This document shows positions 45,513-54,282 of a stretch of 64,000 nucleotides of DNA, in pieces. The stretch is taken from assembly GCF_017873955.1 (NCBI RefSeq), contig NZ_JAGGKS010000012.1, forward strand, positions 1-64,000, written 5' to 3'. Within the stretch, counting starts at the first letter, position 1; the number at the start of each line of letters is the position of its first letter. The DNA comes from Sedimentibacter acidaminivorans. Its GTDB lineage: Bacteria > Bacillota > Clostridia > Tissierellales > Sedimentibacteraceae. Position numbers and translations under genes: made by a program. The notes under the pieces are model-generated. The model saw nothing but the letters and a program-made list of their open reading frames with translations, was not told where the DNA came from and made no database searches.

Positions 45513-46778
45513 TTAAGCTATTGCTTTATTTTTGTCACCTGTTTTCTTTTTGTTAAATACTTCACGATTTAATTCGCCTAATCTTGATGATACAACTGTC
45601 ATTCCAAGTATATCTCCACAAACATTAGCCATTGTACCTGGCATATCAATAAGTGTATAAATTCCTATAATCCATGGAACTACTGTTAATGGTAAATTCA
45701 TTACTTGCAAAACAAGCGTAATCATCAAGAATCCACCTCCAGGTACTCCTGCTGCTCCAACTGCTGAAATTAAACCTAAAATTATAGTAACTCCTAATTG
45801 AAGTGGTGTAAGTGGTAATTGATAAAGTTGTGCCGCAAAAATACAATACAAAGGTGTTTGCATACAGTTTGCGTGCATATTTAATGTAGCAGCGGGTGCT
45901 GTAATCAAATTAACTATATCTTCTGGAACTCCCATGTTTTCTTTAGCAGTTTTCATTGTAACTGGAATAGATGCATTGCTTGAACATGTTGAAAACGCCA
46001 TTATTAAAGAAGGCATTGCATTTTTGTAAAACTGTATTGGATTAACTTTTGCAACAAATATTAGTATTAGTGGGTAAATCACTGCAAACATAACTATAAA
46101 TATTAAATACATAGTTACAAGCATTTTCAAAATACTTCCAATTGTTGTTCCACCTATAGTTGCAACCATATTTGCCATTATAACAAATACTCCATATGGT
46201 GCTAATTCAACAACCCAAGCTATTACTCTTCCAACCCAAAGATTTAGAGCATTTAGTGCTTCAACTAAAATTGTTTTCGACTTGCTTTCTGGCATCGAAG
46301 TTAGAATTAGACCAAATATTAATGCTACTATAACTATTTGAAGAACATCACCTGCTGCTGTTGCACCAAATGGATTATCTGGTACCCAAGCAACTATATT
46401 TTGAACAAAATTCATCTGAACAGCTTCTTCAGCTACTACAACACCCATATCAACGCCTACGCCTGGCTTAACAATGAATGTTAAAGCAACTCCAACTAAA
46501 CCTATTAGTAACCCCGATAGTGCCCAATACCAAAAGAAACCAATTCCAACTTTTTTAAGTCTTCTCATGTCTGTAACTTGTGAAATACCTTGCATTATAC
46601 TTACTAAAATCAACGGATACATACACATCTTTAACAATTTAATAAATATGTCACCAATAAACGAAATATAAGTAACAGGTTTTCCTACTACTAAGCCTAC
46701 AACAGCACCTAAAATTAGTGCAAGTAACATACGTGTTGGTAAAGCTAATTTTCTTCTTGTTTTCAAATTTTCTCCCAT
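45513..46778 (-). CDS. Dicarboxylate/amino acid:cation symporter (DAACS), copy B
   Basis: The 421-residue protein has the same SDF architecture as copy A: STCSSNASIPVTMK in the first hairpin, NMHANCMQTPL in helix 7, GAAGVPGGGFLM in the second hairpin. Its N-terminus is basic (KTRRKLALPTRMLL). Having two divergent copies around a PPC gene suggests different substrate preferences or stereoisomers rather than simple redundancy. It follows the racemase gene by 27 nt, in the same direction. Confidence 0.92.
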   Translation of the reverse strand: MGENLKTRRKLALPTRMLLALILGAVVGLVVGKPVTYISFIGDIFIKLLKMCMYPLILVSIMQGISQVTDMRRLKKVGIGFFWYWALSGLLIGLVGVALTFIVKPGVGVDMGVVVAEEAVQMNFVQNIVAWVPDNPFGATAAGDVLQIVIVALIFGLILTSMPESKSKTILVEALNALNLWVGRVIAWVVELAPYGVFVIMANMVATIGGTTIGSILKMLVTMYLIFIVMFAVIYPLILIFVAKVNPIQFYKNAMPSLIMAFSTCSSNASIPVTMKTAKENMGVPEDIVNLITAPAATLNMHANCMQTPLYCIFAAQLYQLPLTPLQLGVTIILGLISAVGAAGVPGGGFLMITLVLQVMNLPLTVVPWIIGIYTLIDMPGTMANVCGDILGMTVVSSRLGELNREVFNKKKTGDKNKAIA

Positions 46779-46805
46779 AAAAGTAGTGCTCCTTATTATT
46801 TAGTT

Positions 46806-47483
46806 TTAATTTAAAGCGTATCTTCTTATTTTACTTATAGAATAATTTGCCTTTACTAATCCCGAAGCTATAATTAATGCACATACAACAGAGTCTAACA
46901 CAGGTACTTTAACTATTTCTTGTATTCTTTTATCTAACCCTGCTAATCCAGCACATCCTAATACTATTACTTCTGCCATATCTTCTCTTATAGCATCTTT
47001 TGATGTTTCTAGATATATTTGTTCCTCATTACAATTACATCCTTCAAACTCTTTTCTTGGGTATCTTACAGATGCTAAACATCCTTCTAAATGATATTTC
47101 CTAATTAGTGCTTGTTTATTTGGAACTGAATGCTGCGATGTAGATATAACTGAAAACCTATGACCTAACATTGAGGCCAACTTCATTGATGCTTCGCCAA
47201 TACCTACTACAGGTTTACTTGTAATTTCTTTTAATAAATCTAAATTAGGATCACAATGGCATGCAACTATAAAAGCATCTACTTCATCTCTATATTTTTT
47301 TACTATTTCTAACATTCCCGGTGCCGCTAATGATTGGTCTTGGTAAGTGTCAATAAATTTTGGTGCACCCTCAGTAGGTAAAGTCATTACTTCATACTCG
47401 CCATTTGCAAAATTCTCTGCACTTTTTTGTATAACATCAGTCATATCCAAACTGCTGTTAGGATTAATTATTAATATTTTCAA
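46806..47483 (-). CDS. Asp/Glu/hydantoin racemase family enzyme
   Basis: The 225-residue protein starts at TTG 47483 with GGAGGAGATTTC upstream (MKILIINPNSS). Two catalytic cysteines are placed as in the cofactor-independent racemases: ACHCDPNLD and LGCAGLAG. NPNSS with FxVxAC is the hydantoin/allantoin racemase (HyuE/Dcg1-like) subgroup. It lies 16 nt after the hydantoinase gene, so the pair likely racemises and opens a hydantoin, or converts D/L amino acids. Confidence 0.85.
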   Translation of the reverse strand: MKILIINPNSSLDMTDVIQKSAENFANGEYEVMTLPTEGAPKFIDTYQDQSLAAPGMLEIVKKYRDEVDAFIVACHCDPNLDLLKEITSKPVVGIGEASMKLASMLGHRFSVISTSQHSVPNKQALIRKYHLEGCLASVRYPRKEFEGCNCNEEQIYLETSKDAIREDMAEVIVLGCAGLAGLDKRIQEIVKVPVLDSVVCALIIASGLVKANYSISKIRRYALN

Positions 47484-47499
47484 GAAATCTCCTCCTTTC

Positions 47500-48858
47500 T
47501 TATTTAATCATGTTTAATTTTATAAATTCACCAAAACCTGGTTGAACTTTCAACTCATTGTTTTCACAAACCAAGGTTCCTCTTACATAAGTTTTCTCTA
47601 TATATCCTTTAAATGTTCTTCCATCAAATGGTGTATGTTTATTTAAATAATGCATATTTTCTGCTTTACATACCCACTCTTTATCTAAATCTAATATTAT
47701 GAAATCTGCATCTGAGCCTACATCTAAGTTTCCTTTTTGTGGGTAAAGTCCAAATCTTCTAGCTACATTTGATGAGCATATTTCTACAGCTCTACTTAAA
47801 CTCATATTTCTTTCATGAACTCCTCCTGTTAATATTACTGGGAACATAGTCTGCAAACCTGTTACACCTTCACTTGCAAATGGGAAGTTATCTTTGTCCA
47901 CTACCTTTCTTTCAAAAGGATGTGGTGAATGATCAGAAGCTATCATATCAACTGTTCCATCTATAACTAATTTCCACAATTCCTCTACTAATTCTCTGGG
48001 TCTTACTGGAGGATCACATTTTGCAATTCCTCCTAATTCATATAAATCATCTTCACATAATCCTAAATATTGTGGACAAGTTTCTGCTGTAATATTTACG
48101 CCTTCTGTCTGAGCTTTTTTTACAGCTTTAATTCCTTGTGGTATACTTACATGAACTATATGTGCTCTACATTTAGGTGCTTGCTTTGCAATAAATATAA
48201 ATCTTTCTATTGCTTCTAATTCCGAGTAAACCGGATGTGATTCTATAAATGCATAAGCTTCTTTTCTATTAATTGAATTAAAATCATCAACAAGCTGTTG
48301 TATTAATGTATCGTTTTCAGCATGAACAGCTACAAGTCCACCCAACTCCCCAATAGTTTTCATACCTTTTAATAATGTTCCATCATCTGTCATTGGATAG
48401 TTTGAACATCTGCACATAAATGATTTAAATGCCTGTCCCCCAGCATTAAACATATCTTCTATATCATCAATATGACCTGGTACTAATCCACCCCATAATC
48501 CAAAATCAACTACACATTTTTCATTAGCTTCTATATATTTGTTGTTAAAGGCTTCTAAGGTAACAGTTGATGGAGTTGATAACGGTTGCTCTAGTATTGT
48601 TGTTATTCCACCTGCTGCTGCTGCTAATGATGCGTTATACAAAGTTTCCCTATTAGGATCTCCATGACCTCCATGAACATGTGCATCTATCATGCCTGGT
48701 AATACATATTTCCCATTTGCATCTACAATTTCTTTTGCATCAACTTGTGTTTCATTATCTAGTATTGCTGCTACTTTACCATCCTTTATTGCTAGCATTC
48801 CTAAAAACTCATTTTTTTCAGTGACTATTTTCCCATTTTTTACAATTAAATCATACAT
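47500..48858 (-). CDS. Dihydroorotase-like cyclic amidohydrolase (hydantoinase/allantoinase type)
   Basis: From ATG 48858 (AGGAGAATAATC upstream) the protein has 452 residues, with the cyclic amidohydrolase motifs: PGMIDAHVHGG, carboxylysine region FKSFMC, VHAEN, HIVHVS, and SDHSPH. The allantoinase and hydantoinase branches cannot be separated by eye; the neighbouring racemase favours hydantoinase, while VHGGHGDPN near the first metal site is unusual. A carbamoylase is not next to it, but the D-aminoacylase-type genes could act on related N-acyl products. Confidence 0.85.
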   Translation of the reverse strand: MYDLIVKNGKIVTEKNEFLGMLAIKDGKVAAILDNETQVDAKEIVDANGKYVLPGMIDAHVHGGHGDPNRETLYNASLAAAAGGITTILEQPLSTPSTVTLEAFNNKYIEANEKCVVDFGLWGGLVPGHIDDIEDMFNAGGQAFKSFMCRCSNYPMTDDGTLLKGMKTIGELGGLVAVHAENDTLIQQLVDDFNSINRKEAYAFIESHPVYSELEAIERFIFIAKQAPKCRAHIVHVSIPQGIKAVKKAQTEGVNITAETCPQYLGLCEDDLYELGGIAKCDPPVRPRELVEELWKLVIDGTVDMIASDHSPHPFERKVVDKDNFPFASEGVTGLQTMFPVILTGGVHERNMSLSRAVEICSSNVARRFGLYPQKGNLDVGSDADFIILDLDKEWVCKAENMHYLNKHTPFDGRTFKGYIEKTYVRGTLVCENNELKVQPGFGEFIKLNMIK

Positions 48859-48885
48859 GATTATTCTCCTCATTTTTTATTAAGA

Positions 48886-48923
48886 CAAAGAAATTGACTT
48901 AGAGAGGATATTCAATTTCTTTG
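48886..48923 (-). terminator. Intrinsic terminator/attenuator after the dehydratase gene
   Basis: CAAAGAAATTGA (48886-48897) pairs with TCAATTTCTTTG (48912-48923). On the minus strand the tract after the stem is TCTTAAT, so termination may be partial. Confidence 0.6.
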
Positions 48924-48951
48924 CCATATCAGATTAAATATAAATAGTTTA

Positions 48952-49914
48952 CTATTTAATTAAGTTATTTAAAACTTCAGCATCTATATTTCCACCTGTA
49001 AGTACATAACATACTTTAGTTTCTGTTGAGAATTGTATTTTATTAGACAATGCTGCTGCAATTCCAACTACTGCTGATGGTTCTACTAATACCTTTCCTT
49101 TGAATATTGTATGTTTTAAAGCTTTTTGTATTGATTCATCGCTAACTGTAACTACTTCATCAACATATTTTTCAATTAAAGGATAAGTATATTCACCTGT
49201 TTTAGTAACCATCAATCCATCAGCTAAAGTATCTTTTAATTCAACTTCTACAGGATGACCAGCCTTGAAACTTTCTGTATATCTTGGTATTGCCTCTGGT
49301 TCAACTCCAATTACTTTAACATTAGGATTCATACTTTTTACTGCCAAACAAACTCCTGCTAATAATCCACCTGCACCTAATGGTACAACCACAACATCTA
49401 CATCTGGAATATCTAGCATTATCTCATATCCCACTGTTCCTTGACCTGCAATAAGCACTGGATCATTATATGAATGCACCAATGTCTGACCTTCTTCATC
49501 CATTATTTCATATAACTTTTTATATCTTTCTATAGATCCAAATCCATGTTGTATTACATTAGCTCCAAGAGCTTTTGCCCCATCAACTTTTGTTTTAGGT
49601 GCATTTGTTGGTAATATTAAAGTACATTGAACACCTAACATATTAGATGATAAAGCAACTCCTAAACCATGATTTCCAGAAGATGAAGCTATAATTCCTT
49701 TATCTTTTTCTTCTTGTGTCAAACTAAGAATTTTATTCGTAGCACCTCTAACTTTGAAAGAGCCAGTAGTTTGCAAACACTCAGGTTTTAAATAGACTTT
49801 ATGATTTAATACTTCATCTAATTTTTCTGCTCTCAAAATAGGAGTATGCTTTACATAATCAGGAAAATCCTGTCTTGCTTTTTTTACATCTTCAAATTTT
49901 GTCAATTCAATCAC
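48952..49914 (-). CDS. Threonine dehydratase-fold PLP ammonia-lyase
   Basis: The 320-residue protein (GTG 49914 after GGAGGAAAGATTAA) is a fold-type II PLP enzyme: SFKVRGATNK with the lysine near 54, SSGNHG (79-84), and GAGGLLAG for the phosphate. It has no C-terminal ACT domain, so it is a short catabolic form. It could be threonine/serine ammonia-lyase, hydroxyaspartate dehydratase or a related EutB-like enzyme. It follows the D-aminoacylase-type gene by 17 nt, thus probably deaminates a product of that step. Confidence 0.82.
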   Translation of the reverse strand: MIELTKFEDVKKARQDFPDYVKHTPILRAEKLDEVLNHKVYLKPECLQTTGSFKVRGATNKILSLTQEEKDKGIIASSSGNHGLGVALSSNMLGVQCTLILPTNAPKTKVDGAKALGANVIQHGFGSIERYKKLYEIMDEEGQTLVHSYNDPVLIAGQGTVGYEIMLDIPDVDVVVVPLGAGGLLAGVCLAVKSMNPNVKVIGVEPEAIPRYTESFKAGHPVEVELKDTLADGLMVTKTGEYTYPLIEKYVDEVVTVSDESIQKALKHTIFKGKVLVEPSAVVGIAAALSNKIQFSTETKVCYVLTGGNIDAEVLNNLIK

Positions 49915-49930
49915 TTAATCTTTCCTCCAT

Positions 49931-51460
49931 TTAGTCTTCTTTAAATTTTAGTTTTCCTTCAACCCATACATACTTTATTCCCTCTGGATATTCTTTAGGG
50001 TTTAAATATGTATTTCTATCGCCTATTTTTTCAACATCAAATAAAAGCAAATCAGCACTTAATCCTTCTCTTATTAATCCCCTGTCCCAAAGTCTTAGCC
50101 TTCTTGCTGGTTCTGAGGTAACTTTCCTTATAGCTTCTTCTAATGTCATTAATTTTAATTTTCTTGAATAATATCCAAACAATCTTGGAAATGAAGCGTA
50201 TGCTCTTGGATGAGGATGTGTTCCAATTATTCCATCTGTACAAATTCCTTGTATAGGACTTTTCATAATTAAATTAACATCATCTTCGCTTATTGAAAAA
50301 TAAATAGCTACAACTGATGGACCTTCGATTTGTAATATTTTTAGTACTGCTACTCCTGGTTCAAGATCCATTTTTTCACTTATAAATTTCAAATCATTTC
50401 CTGACATCCATGAATTTTCTTTTGAAGATACTGTAGCAATAAATATTTTTTCAGTACCACCTCTTGCTTCTATATTTTTATTTACGCCATCTAATATTTT
50501 TTTGTATTCAGCTGGATCGTTAAGTCTGTTTTGGAATTCTTTTTCGCCTCCATCATATGCCCACATAGGAACAATAACTTTAAGTCCAGTACAAGCAGCA
50601 GTATAAGGATATTGGTCAAATGTTATATCATATCCTTCTTCTCTCAGTGAAGTAATTTTTTCTAAAGCTAACCCAACCTTTCCCCAATTTCTGTATCCTA
50701 AAGCTTTTAGATGAGAAATATGCATCCTTACTTTGCTTTCTTTCATTATATATATCATTTCATCAAGAGACTCTAATAACTTATCTTGTTCATTTCTAGT
50801 ATGAACCATAATTATCCCATCATATTTTGCTACTACTTTTGCTACTTCTAATAACTCTTCTGTATCTGCGTAGCTTCCTGGTGGATATATAAGACCAAAA
50901 GAAACTCCTTTTGCTCCTTCTTCCATACATTTAGCTGTAAGATTTCTTATTTCTTGCATTTCTTTTTCTGTAGGTTTCCTGTTATCATTACCCATAACAC
51001 ACATTCTTATAGTCCCATGTCCTGCTAATGTTACATGCCTTGGAGCTGCTCCAGATTTATTAACTTCATCAATGTAATCTTTTGTACTTCTCCACCAGTA
51101 TGGTTTGTTGATAACACCTGCAAGTGGTGCCATATTATCAGCCAATTCTTCAACAAGATTATCATAAAGAGGCGCCACTGATGACCCATCTTGACCAGTA
51201 ACCTCAGTAGTAATGCCTTGCCTTATTACATGCATCATATCTTTGTTTCTAAATATCTCTAAATCAGAATGACTATGTGTATCTATAATTCCAGGACATA
51301 AAGCAAATCCTTCACCATTTATTAAATTGAATTTGTCATTTTCTATGTTTAGAGACATTTTTTTTATTATGCTGCCTTCAACTAATACGTCACTAATAAA
51401 TGGCTTATTACCTGTTCCATCATAAATGGTTGCTTTTTTTATCAAAAACCCTTTACTCAT
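49931..51460 (-). CDS. N-acyl-D-amino-acid deacylase family amidohydrolase (copy 1)
   Basis: The 509-residue protein shows PGIIDTHSHSDLEIF, GITTEVTGQDGSS, AGHGTIRM, VRMHISHLKA, ICTDGIIGTHPHPR and a C-terminal beta cap LREGLSADLLLFD-like. It is the paralogue of 39522-41024. The D-aminoacylase family removes acyl groups from N-acyl-D-amino acids in a one- or two-zinc site. It is the first gene of the minus-strand operon that starts at a sigma-54 promoter (51627-51642), so it is probably induced by its substrate. AGGAGGATAAA precedes the ATG. Confidence 0.87.
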   Translation of the reverse strand: MSKGFLIKKATIYDGTGNKPFISDVLVEGSIIKKMSLNIENDKFNLINGEGFALCPGIIDTHSHSDLEIFRNKDMMHVIRQGITTEVTGQDGSSVAPLYDNLVEELADNMAPLAGVINKPYWWRSTKDYIDEVNKSGAAPRHVTLAGHGTIRMCVMGNDNRKPTEKEMQEIRNLTAKCMEEGAKGVSFGLIYPPGSYADTEELLEVAKVVAKYDGIIMVHTRNEQDKLLESLDEMIYIMKESKVRMHISHLKALGYRNWGKVGLALEKITSLREEGYDITFDQYPYTAACTGLKVIVPMWAYDGGEKEFQNRLNDPAEYKKILDGVNKNIEARGGTEKIFIATVSSKENSWMSGNDLKFISEKMDLEPGVAVLKILQIEGPSVVAIYFSISEDDVNLIMKSPIQGICTDGIIGTHPHPRAYASFPRLFGYYSRKLKLMTLEEAIRKVTSEPARRLRLWDRGLIREGLSADLLLFDVEKIGDRNTYLNPKEYPEGIKYVWVEGKLKFKED

Positions 51461-51626
51461 TTTATCCTCCTACTTTGATTACCTTTATTTTATTTTACTT
51501 GAATTGGGTTTTGTTTAATTCAAGTATCTATAAAATTTAAGCTATATTTTTTAAATATGTTATAATTATAATTACTTTATTTATAAAGAAGTTATAATCA
51601 TCATTTGTATTAACGATAACTATATG

Positions 51627-51642
51627 TGCAAAACTTATGCCA
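51627..51642 (-). promoter_or_regulatory. Sigma-54 promoter, minus-strand catabolic operon
   Basis: TGGCATAAGTTTTGCA on the minus strand has GG and GC separated by exactly 10 bp, the -24/-12 signature. The expected start is near 51616, about 155 nt before the first start codon. Confidence 0.8.
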
Positions 51643-51776
51643 CATTGTTATTTTTTTATTAAACCTTTTCAAAAAATTATATTATTTTTATATGTTATTG
51701 AATTTTAAACAATTAAACATCTATAATTTAATTTACAATACTTGTATTTAAAATATATACAATTTTCACTTTTTAT

Positions 51777-51810
51777 ATTTTTCTCACTTTTATCTCATAG
51801 ATGAGAAAAA
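51777..51810. promoter_or_regulatory. Candidate enhancer site for the sigma-54 activator
   Basis: TCTCAT-AG-ATGAGA (51793-51806) is a perfect dyad, nested in TTTTTCTCA (51777-51785) ... TGAGAAAAA (51802-51810). It lies roughly midway between the two sigma-54 promoters, at typical UAS distances from both. Confidence 0.55.
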
Positions 51811-51963
51811 TAATTTTCATTTTTGACAATTGAAAAAAATGTGCAATTAATTATTTTTTTCTTATGTTAATAATTAATGACTAAAACTATTGTTATTAAA
51901 TAACTTAACAATTTTGTTACTTAAATAATACGATATTAACTAATTATATATTTTTAAATTAGA

Positions 51964-51979
51964 TGGCATTGTTCTTGCA
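51964..51979 (+). promoter_or_regulatory. Sigma-54 promoter, plus-strand operon
   Basis: TGGCATTGTTCTTGCA has GG and GC separated by exactly 10 bp. The expected start is near 51990, about 70 nt before the aminotransferase start codon. Confidence 0.8.
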
Positions 51980-52062
51980 TATAATTTATATAAATAGTTT
52001 TAAATATATTATTTTATTTAAAATTGTATTATAAAAAAATAATATATCATGGAGGATATAAA

Positions 52063-53253
52063 ATGCTTTCTAAAAGGGTAAGAAACATAAAACCGTCAGC
52101 GACTTTAGTTTTAACGGGAAAAGTAGCTGAACTAAAAAAGGCTGGTGTAAATATTATTTCATTTAATGTCGGGGAACCTGATTTTGGTACTCCAGAAAAC
52201 ATCTGCTCTGCAGGTGTCCAAGCAATTAATGATAATTTTACAAAATATACAGGTGTTTCAGGAATAATTGAACTTCGTGAAGCCGTGTGTGAAAAATTAA
52301 AAAAAGATAATAATGTAGAATACAAGCCTAGTGAAATATCAGTAGGTACTGGTGCAAAGCAACCATTAGTAAATGCAATTCTAACAATATGCGATACAAA
52401 TGATGAGGTTATTCTACCAACACCTTGTTGGGTAAGCTATGAAGAAATGGTTAAACTTGCTGATGCAAAACCAGTATTTGTACCAGCAAAAGAATCTGAA
52501 GGATTTGCTTTAGATTTAGATGCTATAGAAAAAGCTATTACTAAAAACACAAAAGCTATTTTAATAAATACACCTAATAACCCAACAGGTGCTGTTTATT
52601 CAGAAGAAAGTCTACGGAAGTTAGGTGAAATGGCATTAAAACATAATTTTTACATCATATCAGATGAAGTATATGAAAAGCTCATATATGATGGTGAAAA
52701 ACATTTTTGTGTTGCTTCTATATCTAAAGAAGTTAGGGATAAATGTGTTGTAATTAATGGTTTTTCAAAAGCTTATGCCATGACTGGCTGGAGAATGGGC
52801 TATGCTGCAGCTAATAAGGAAATAATAGATGGTATAAATGCTATTCAAGGTCATATGACTTCAGCCCCTAATTCAATAACACAAAAAGCATGTCTTGAAG
52901 CTTTGTTAGGACCTCAAGAAAGTCTCGAAATAATGCGAGTTGAATTTGACAAAAGAAGACTTTATTTGTTAGATAGACTAAATTCTATTGAAAATATAAC
53001 ATGTTTTAATGCAAAAGGCGCTTTTTATTTAATGCCTAATATTTCAAAACTCTTTGGAAAATCTTATGATGGTAAAATCATGAATGATTCATTGGATGTA
53101 GCAAATTTTCTATTAGAAAAAGCACATATTGCAGTTGTTCCCGGTGCAGCTTTTGAATCAAAAGATAATTTAAGAATTTCATACTCTAATTCTATGGAAA
53201 ACATCAAAGAAGGTATGGATAGAATGGAAGAAGCTTTAAAATTACTAAAATAA
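52063..53253 (+). CDS. Class I/II aminotransferase (aspartate aminotransferase type)
   Basis: From ATG 52063 (GGAGGATATAAA upstream) the protein has 396 residues: FNVGEPDFGTP, the NNPTG motif (NTPNNPTGAVY), SDEVYEKL, and NGFSKAYAMTGWRMGYA containing the PLP lysine near residue 235. It belongs to the I-gamma aspartate aminotransferase group. It is the first gene of the sigma-54-driven plus-strand operon and is followed after 21 nt by the HOGA-like aldolase. It could transaminate aspartate, or 4-hydroxyglutamate to 4-hydroxy-2-oxoglutarate. Confidence 0.9.
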   Translation: MLSKRVRNIKPSATLVLTGKVAELKKAGVNIISFNVGEPDFGTPENICSAGVQAINDNFTKYTGVSGIIELREAVCEKLKKDNNVEYKPSEISVGTGAKQPLVNAILTICDTNDEVILPTPCWVSYEEMVKLADAKPVFVPAKESEGFALDLDAIEKAITKNTKAILINTPNNPTGAVYSEESLRKLGEMALKHNFYIISDEVYEKLIYDGEKHFCVASISKEVRDKCVVINGFSKAYAMTGWRMGYAAANKEIIDGINAIQGHMTSAPNSITQKACLEALLGPQESLEIMRVEFDKRRLYLLDRLNSIENITCFNAKGAFYLMPNISKLFGKSYDGKIMNDSLDVANFLLEKAHIAVVPGAAFESKDNLRISYSNSMENIKEGMDRMEEALKLLK

Positions 53254-53274
53254 CATAAAAAAGGAGATTAAAAA

Positions 53275-54168
53275 ATGTCAACAAATATGAAAGGTATTTA
53301 TACACCAATAGTAACACCATTTGATGAAAATGAAAATGTAAATTATGATTATTTAAAACATAATCTCGACAAATGGAGTCAAACTGATTTAGATGGTATT
53401 GTAGTTTTAGGTTCAAATGGTGAATTTGTTTACTTAACAGAAGATGAAAAATTAGAAATTGTTCGTTTTACAAAGAAAAATTTTACGCAAAATAAAAAAA
53501 TGATAGTTGGTACTTCTTGTGAATCAACTAGATTAACAATTGAATTAAGCAAAAAAATGGCTGATTTAGGAGCAGATGCAGTATTATTATTACCTCCTAA
53601 TTATTACAAGGGGGCTATGTCAAAAGATGAAATACAAATTAAATATTACACAGATGTAGCTGATGTATCGCCTGTTCCCGTTATGATTTACAACATGCCA
53701 GGCAATACTGGGATAAACATTAATTCATCTGTAATAGCAAAATTGGCTAAACACCCAAATATAGTAGGTATTAAAGACACTTCTGGAAATATAGTACAGA
53801 TGGCAGAAGTAGTTAGAGATACTGATGATGATTTTGCTGTATTTGCAGGAAATGCATCTTATTTATTACCAGCTTTAGAAGTTGGTGCAAGAGGAGCTAC
53901 TTTAGCACTTGCAAATATATTACCTGAAGAATGCTGTAAATTAGTGCAACTTCACAAATCAGGTAATCACGAAGAAGCAAGAAAGATTCAATTGAAAATG
54001 CTTGAAATAAACACTGCAGTAACCATGAAATTTGGCATAGGTGGATTAAAGCATGCCTTAAATTTATTAGGATATAAGGGTGGATACGTAAGAAGACCTC
54101 TATCAAATATTTCTAAAGAAAATGCATCTATAATAGAAGATATATTAAAAAGATATGGTGCTTTATAA
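53275..54168 (+). CDS. DHDPS/NAL-family aldolase, resembling 4-hydroxy-2-oxoglutarate aldolase
   Basis: The 297-residue protein has the class I aldolase features: YTPIVTPFDE, the Schiff-base segment VGIKDTSGN (Lys near 167), IYNMPGNTG with the catalytic Tyr. GSNGEFVYLTEDEKL, the following CEST, and the end LGYKGGYVRRPLSNIS look closer to eukaryotic HOGA1-type sequences, recalled from memory, than to DapA, which has GTTGE in the same place. It would cleave 4-hydroxy-2-oxoglutarate to pyruvate and glyoxylate, or a related 2-oxo acid. The catabolic context argues against lysine biosynthesis. AAGGAGATTAAAAA precedes the ATG. Confidence 0.78.
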   Translation: MSTNMKGIYTPIVTPFDENENVNYDYLKHNLDKWSQTDLDGIVVLGSNGEFVYLTEDEKLEIVRFTKKNFTQNKKMIVGTSCESTRLTIELSKKMADLGADAVLLLPPNYYKGAMSKDEIQIKYYTDVADVSPVPVMIYNMPGNTGININSSVIAKLAKHPNIVGIKDTSGNIVQMAEVVRDTDDDFAVFAGNASYLLPALEVGARGATLALANILPEECCKLVQLHKSGNHEEARKIQLKMLEINTAVTMKFGIGGLKHALNLLGYKGGYVRRPLSNISKENASIIEDILKRYGAL

Positions 54169-54189
54169 ATAATTTAAGCAATTGACACT

Positions 54190-54252
54190 TACCTGTACTA
54201 ATATGATAGCTTAAAATCTATTAAAATTATATTATGTACAGGTATATTTTTT
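54190..54252 (+). terminator. Long-loop stem (terminator or leader) between aldolase and Hom-like gene
   Basis: TACCTGTAC (54190-54198) pairs with GTACAGGTA (54236-54244), and an inner TAATAT/ATATTA extends the stem. It is followed by TATATTTTTT. It may terminate the aldolase transcript partially. A regulatory leader for the next gene is an alternative. Confidence 0.5.
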
Positions 54253-54282
54253 ACAAACTATAAAATAAGAGGAGATATTATT

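Larger units (their letters stand above)
51461..52062. other. Divergent regulatory gap of the catabolic island
   Basis: Six hundred bp of very AT-rich DNA without a gene. It holds two outward sigma-54 promoters (51627-51642 minus, 51964-51979 plus) and a central nested dyad (51777-51810), the layout expected for an enhancer-binding protein site serving both. Confidence 0.75.

Noticed and set aside
53275-54168. Biosynthetic dihydrodipicolinate synthase (DapA)
   Set aside because: GSNGE in place of GTTGE, HOGA-like C-terminus and catabolic context argue against it, though the fold is the same.
54190-54252. T-box or other riboswitch before the Hom-like gene
   Set aside because: Only one stem is seen; no T-box motif or specifier arrangement. 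Called terminator or leader stem instead.
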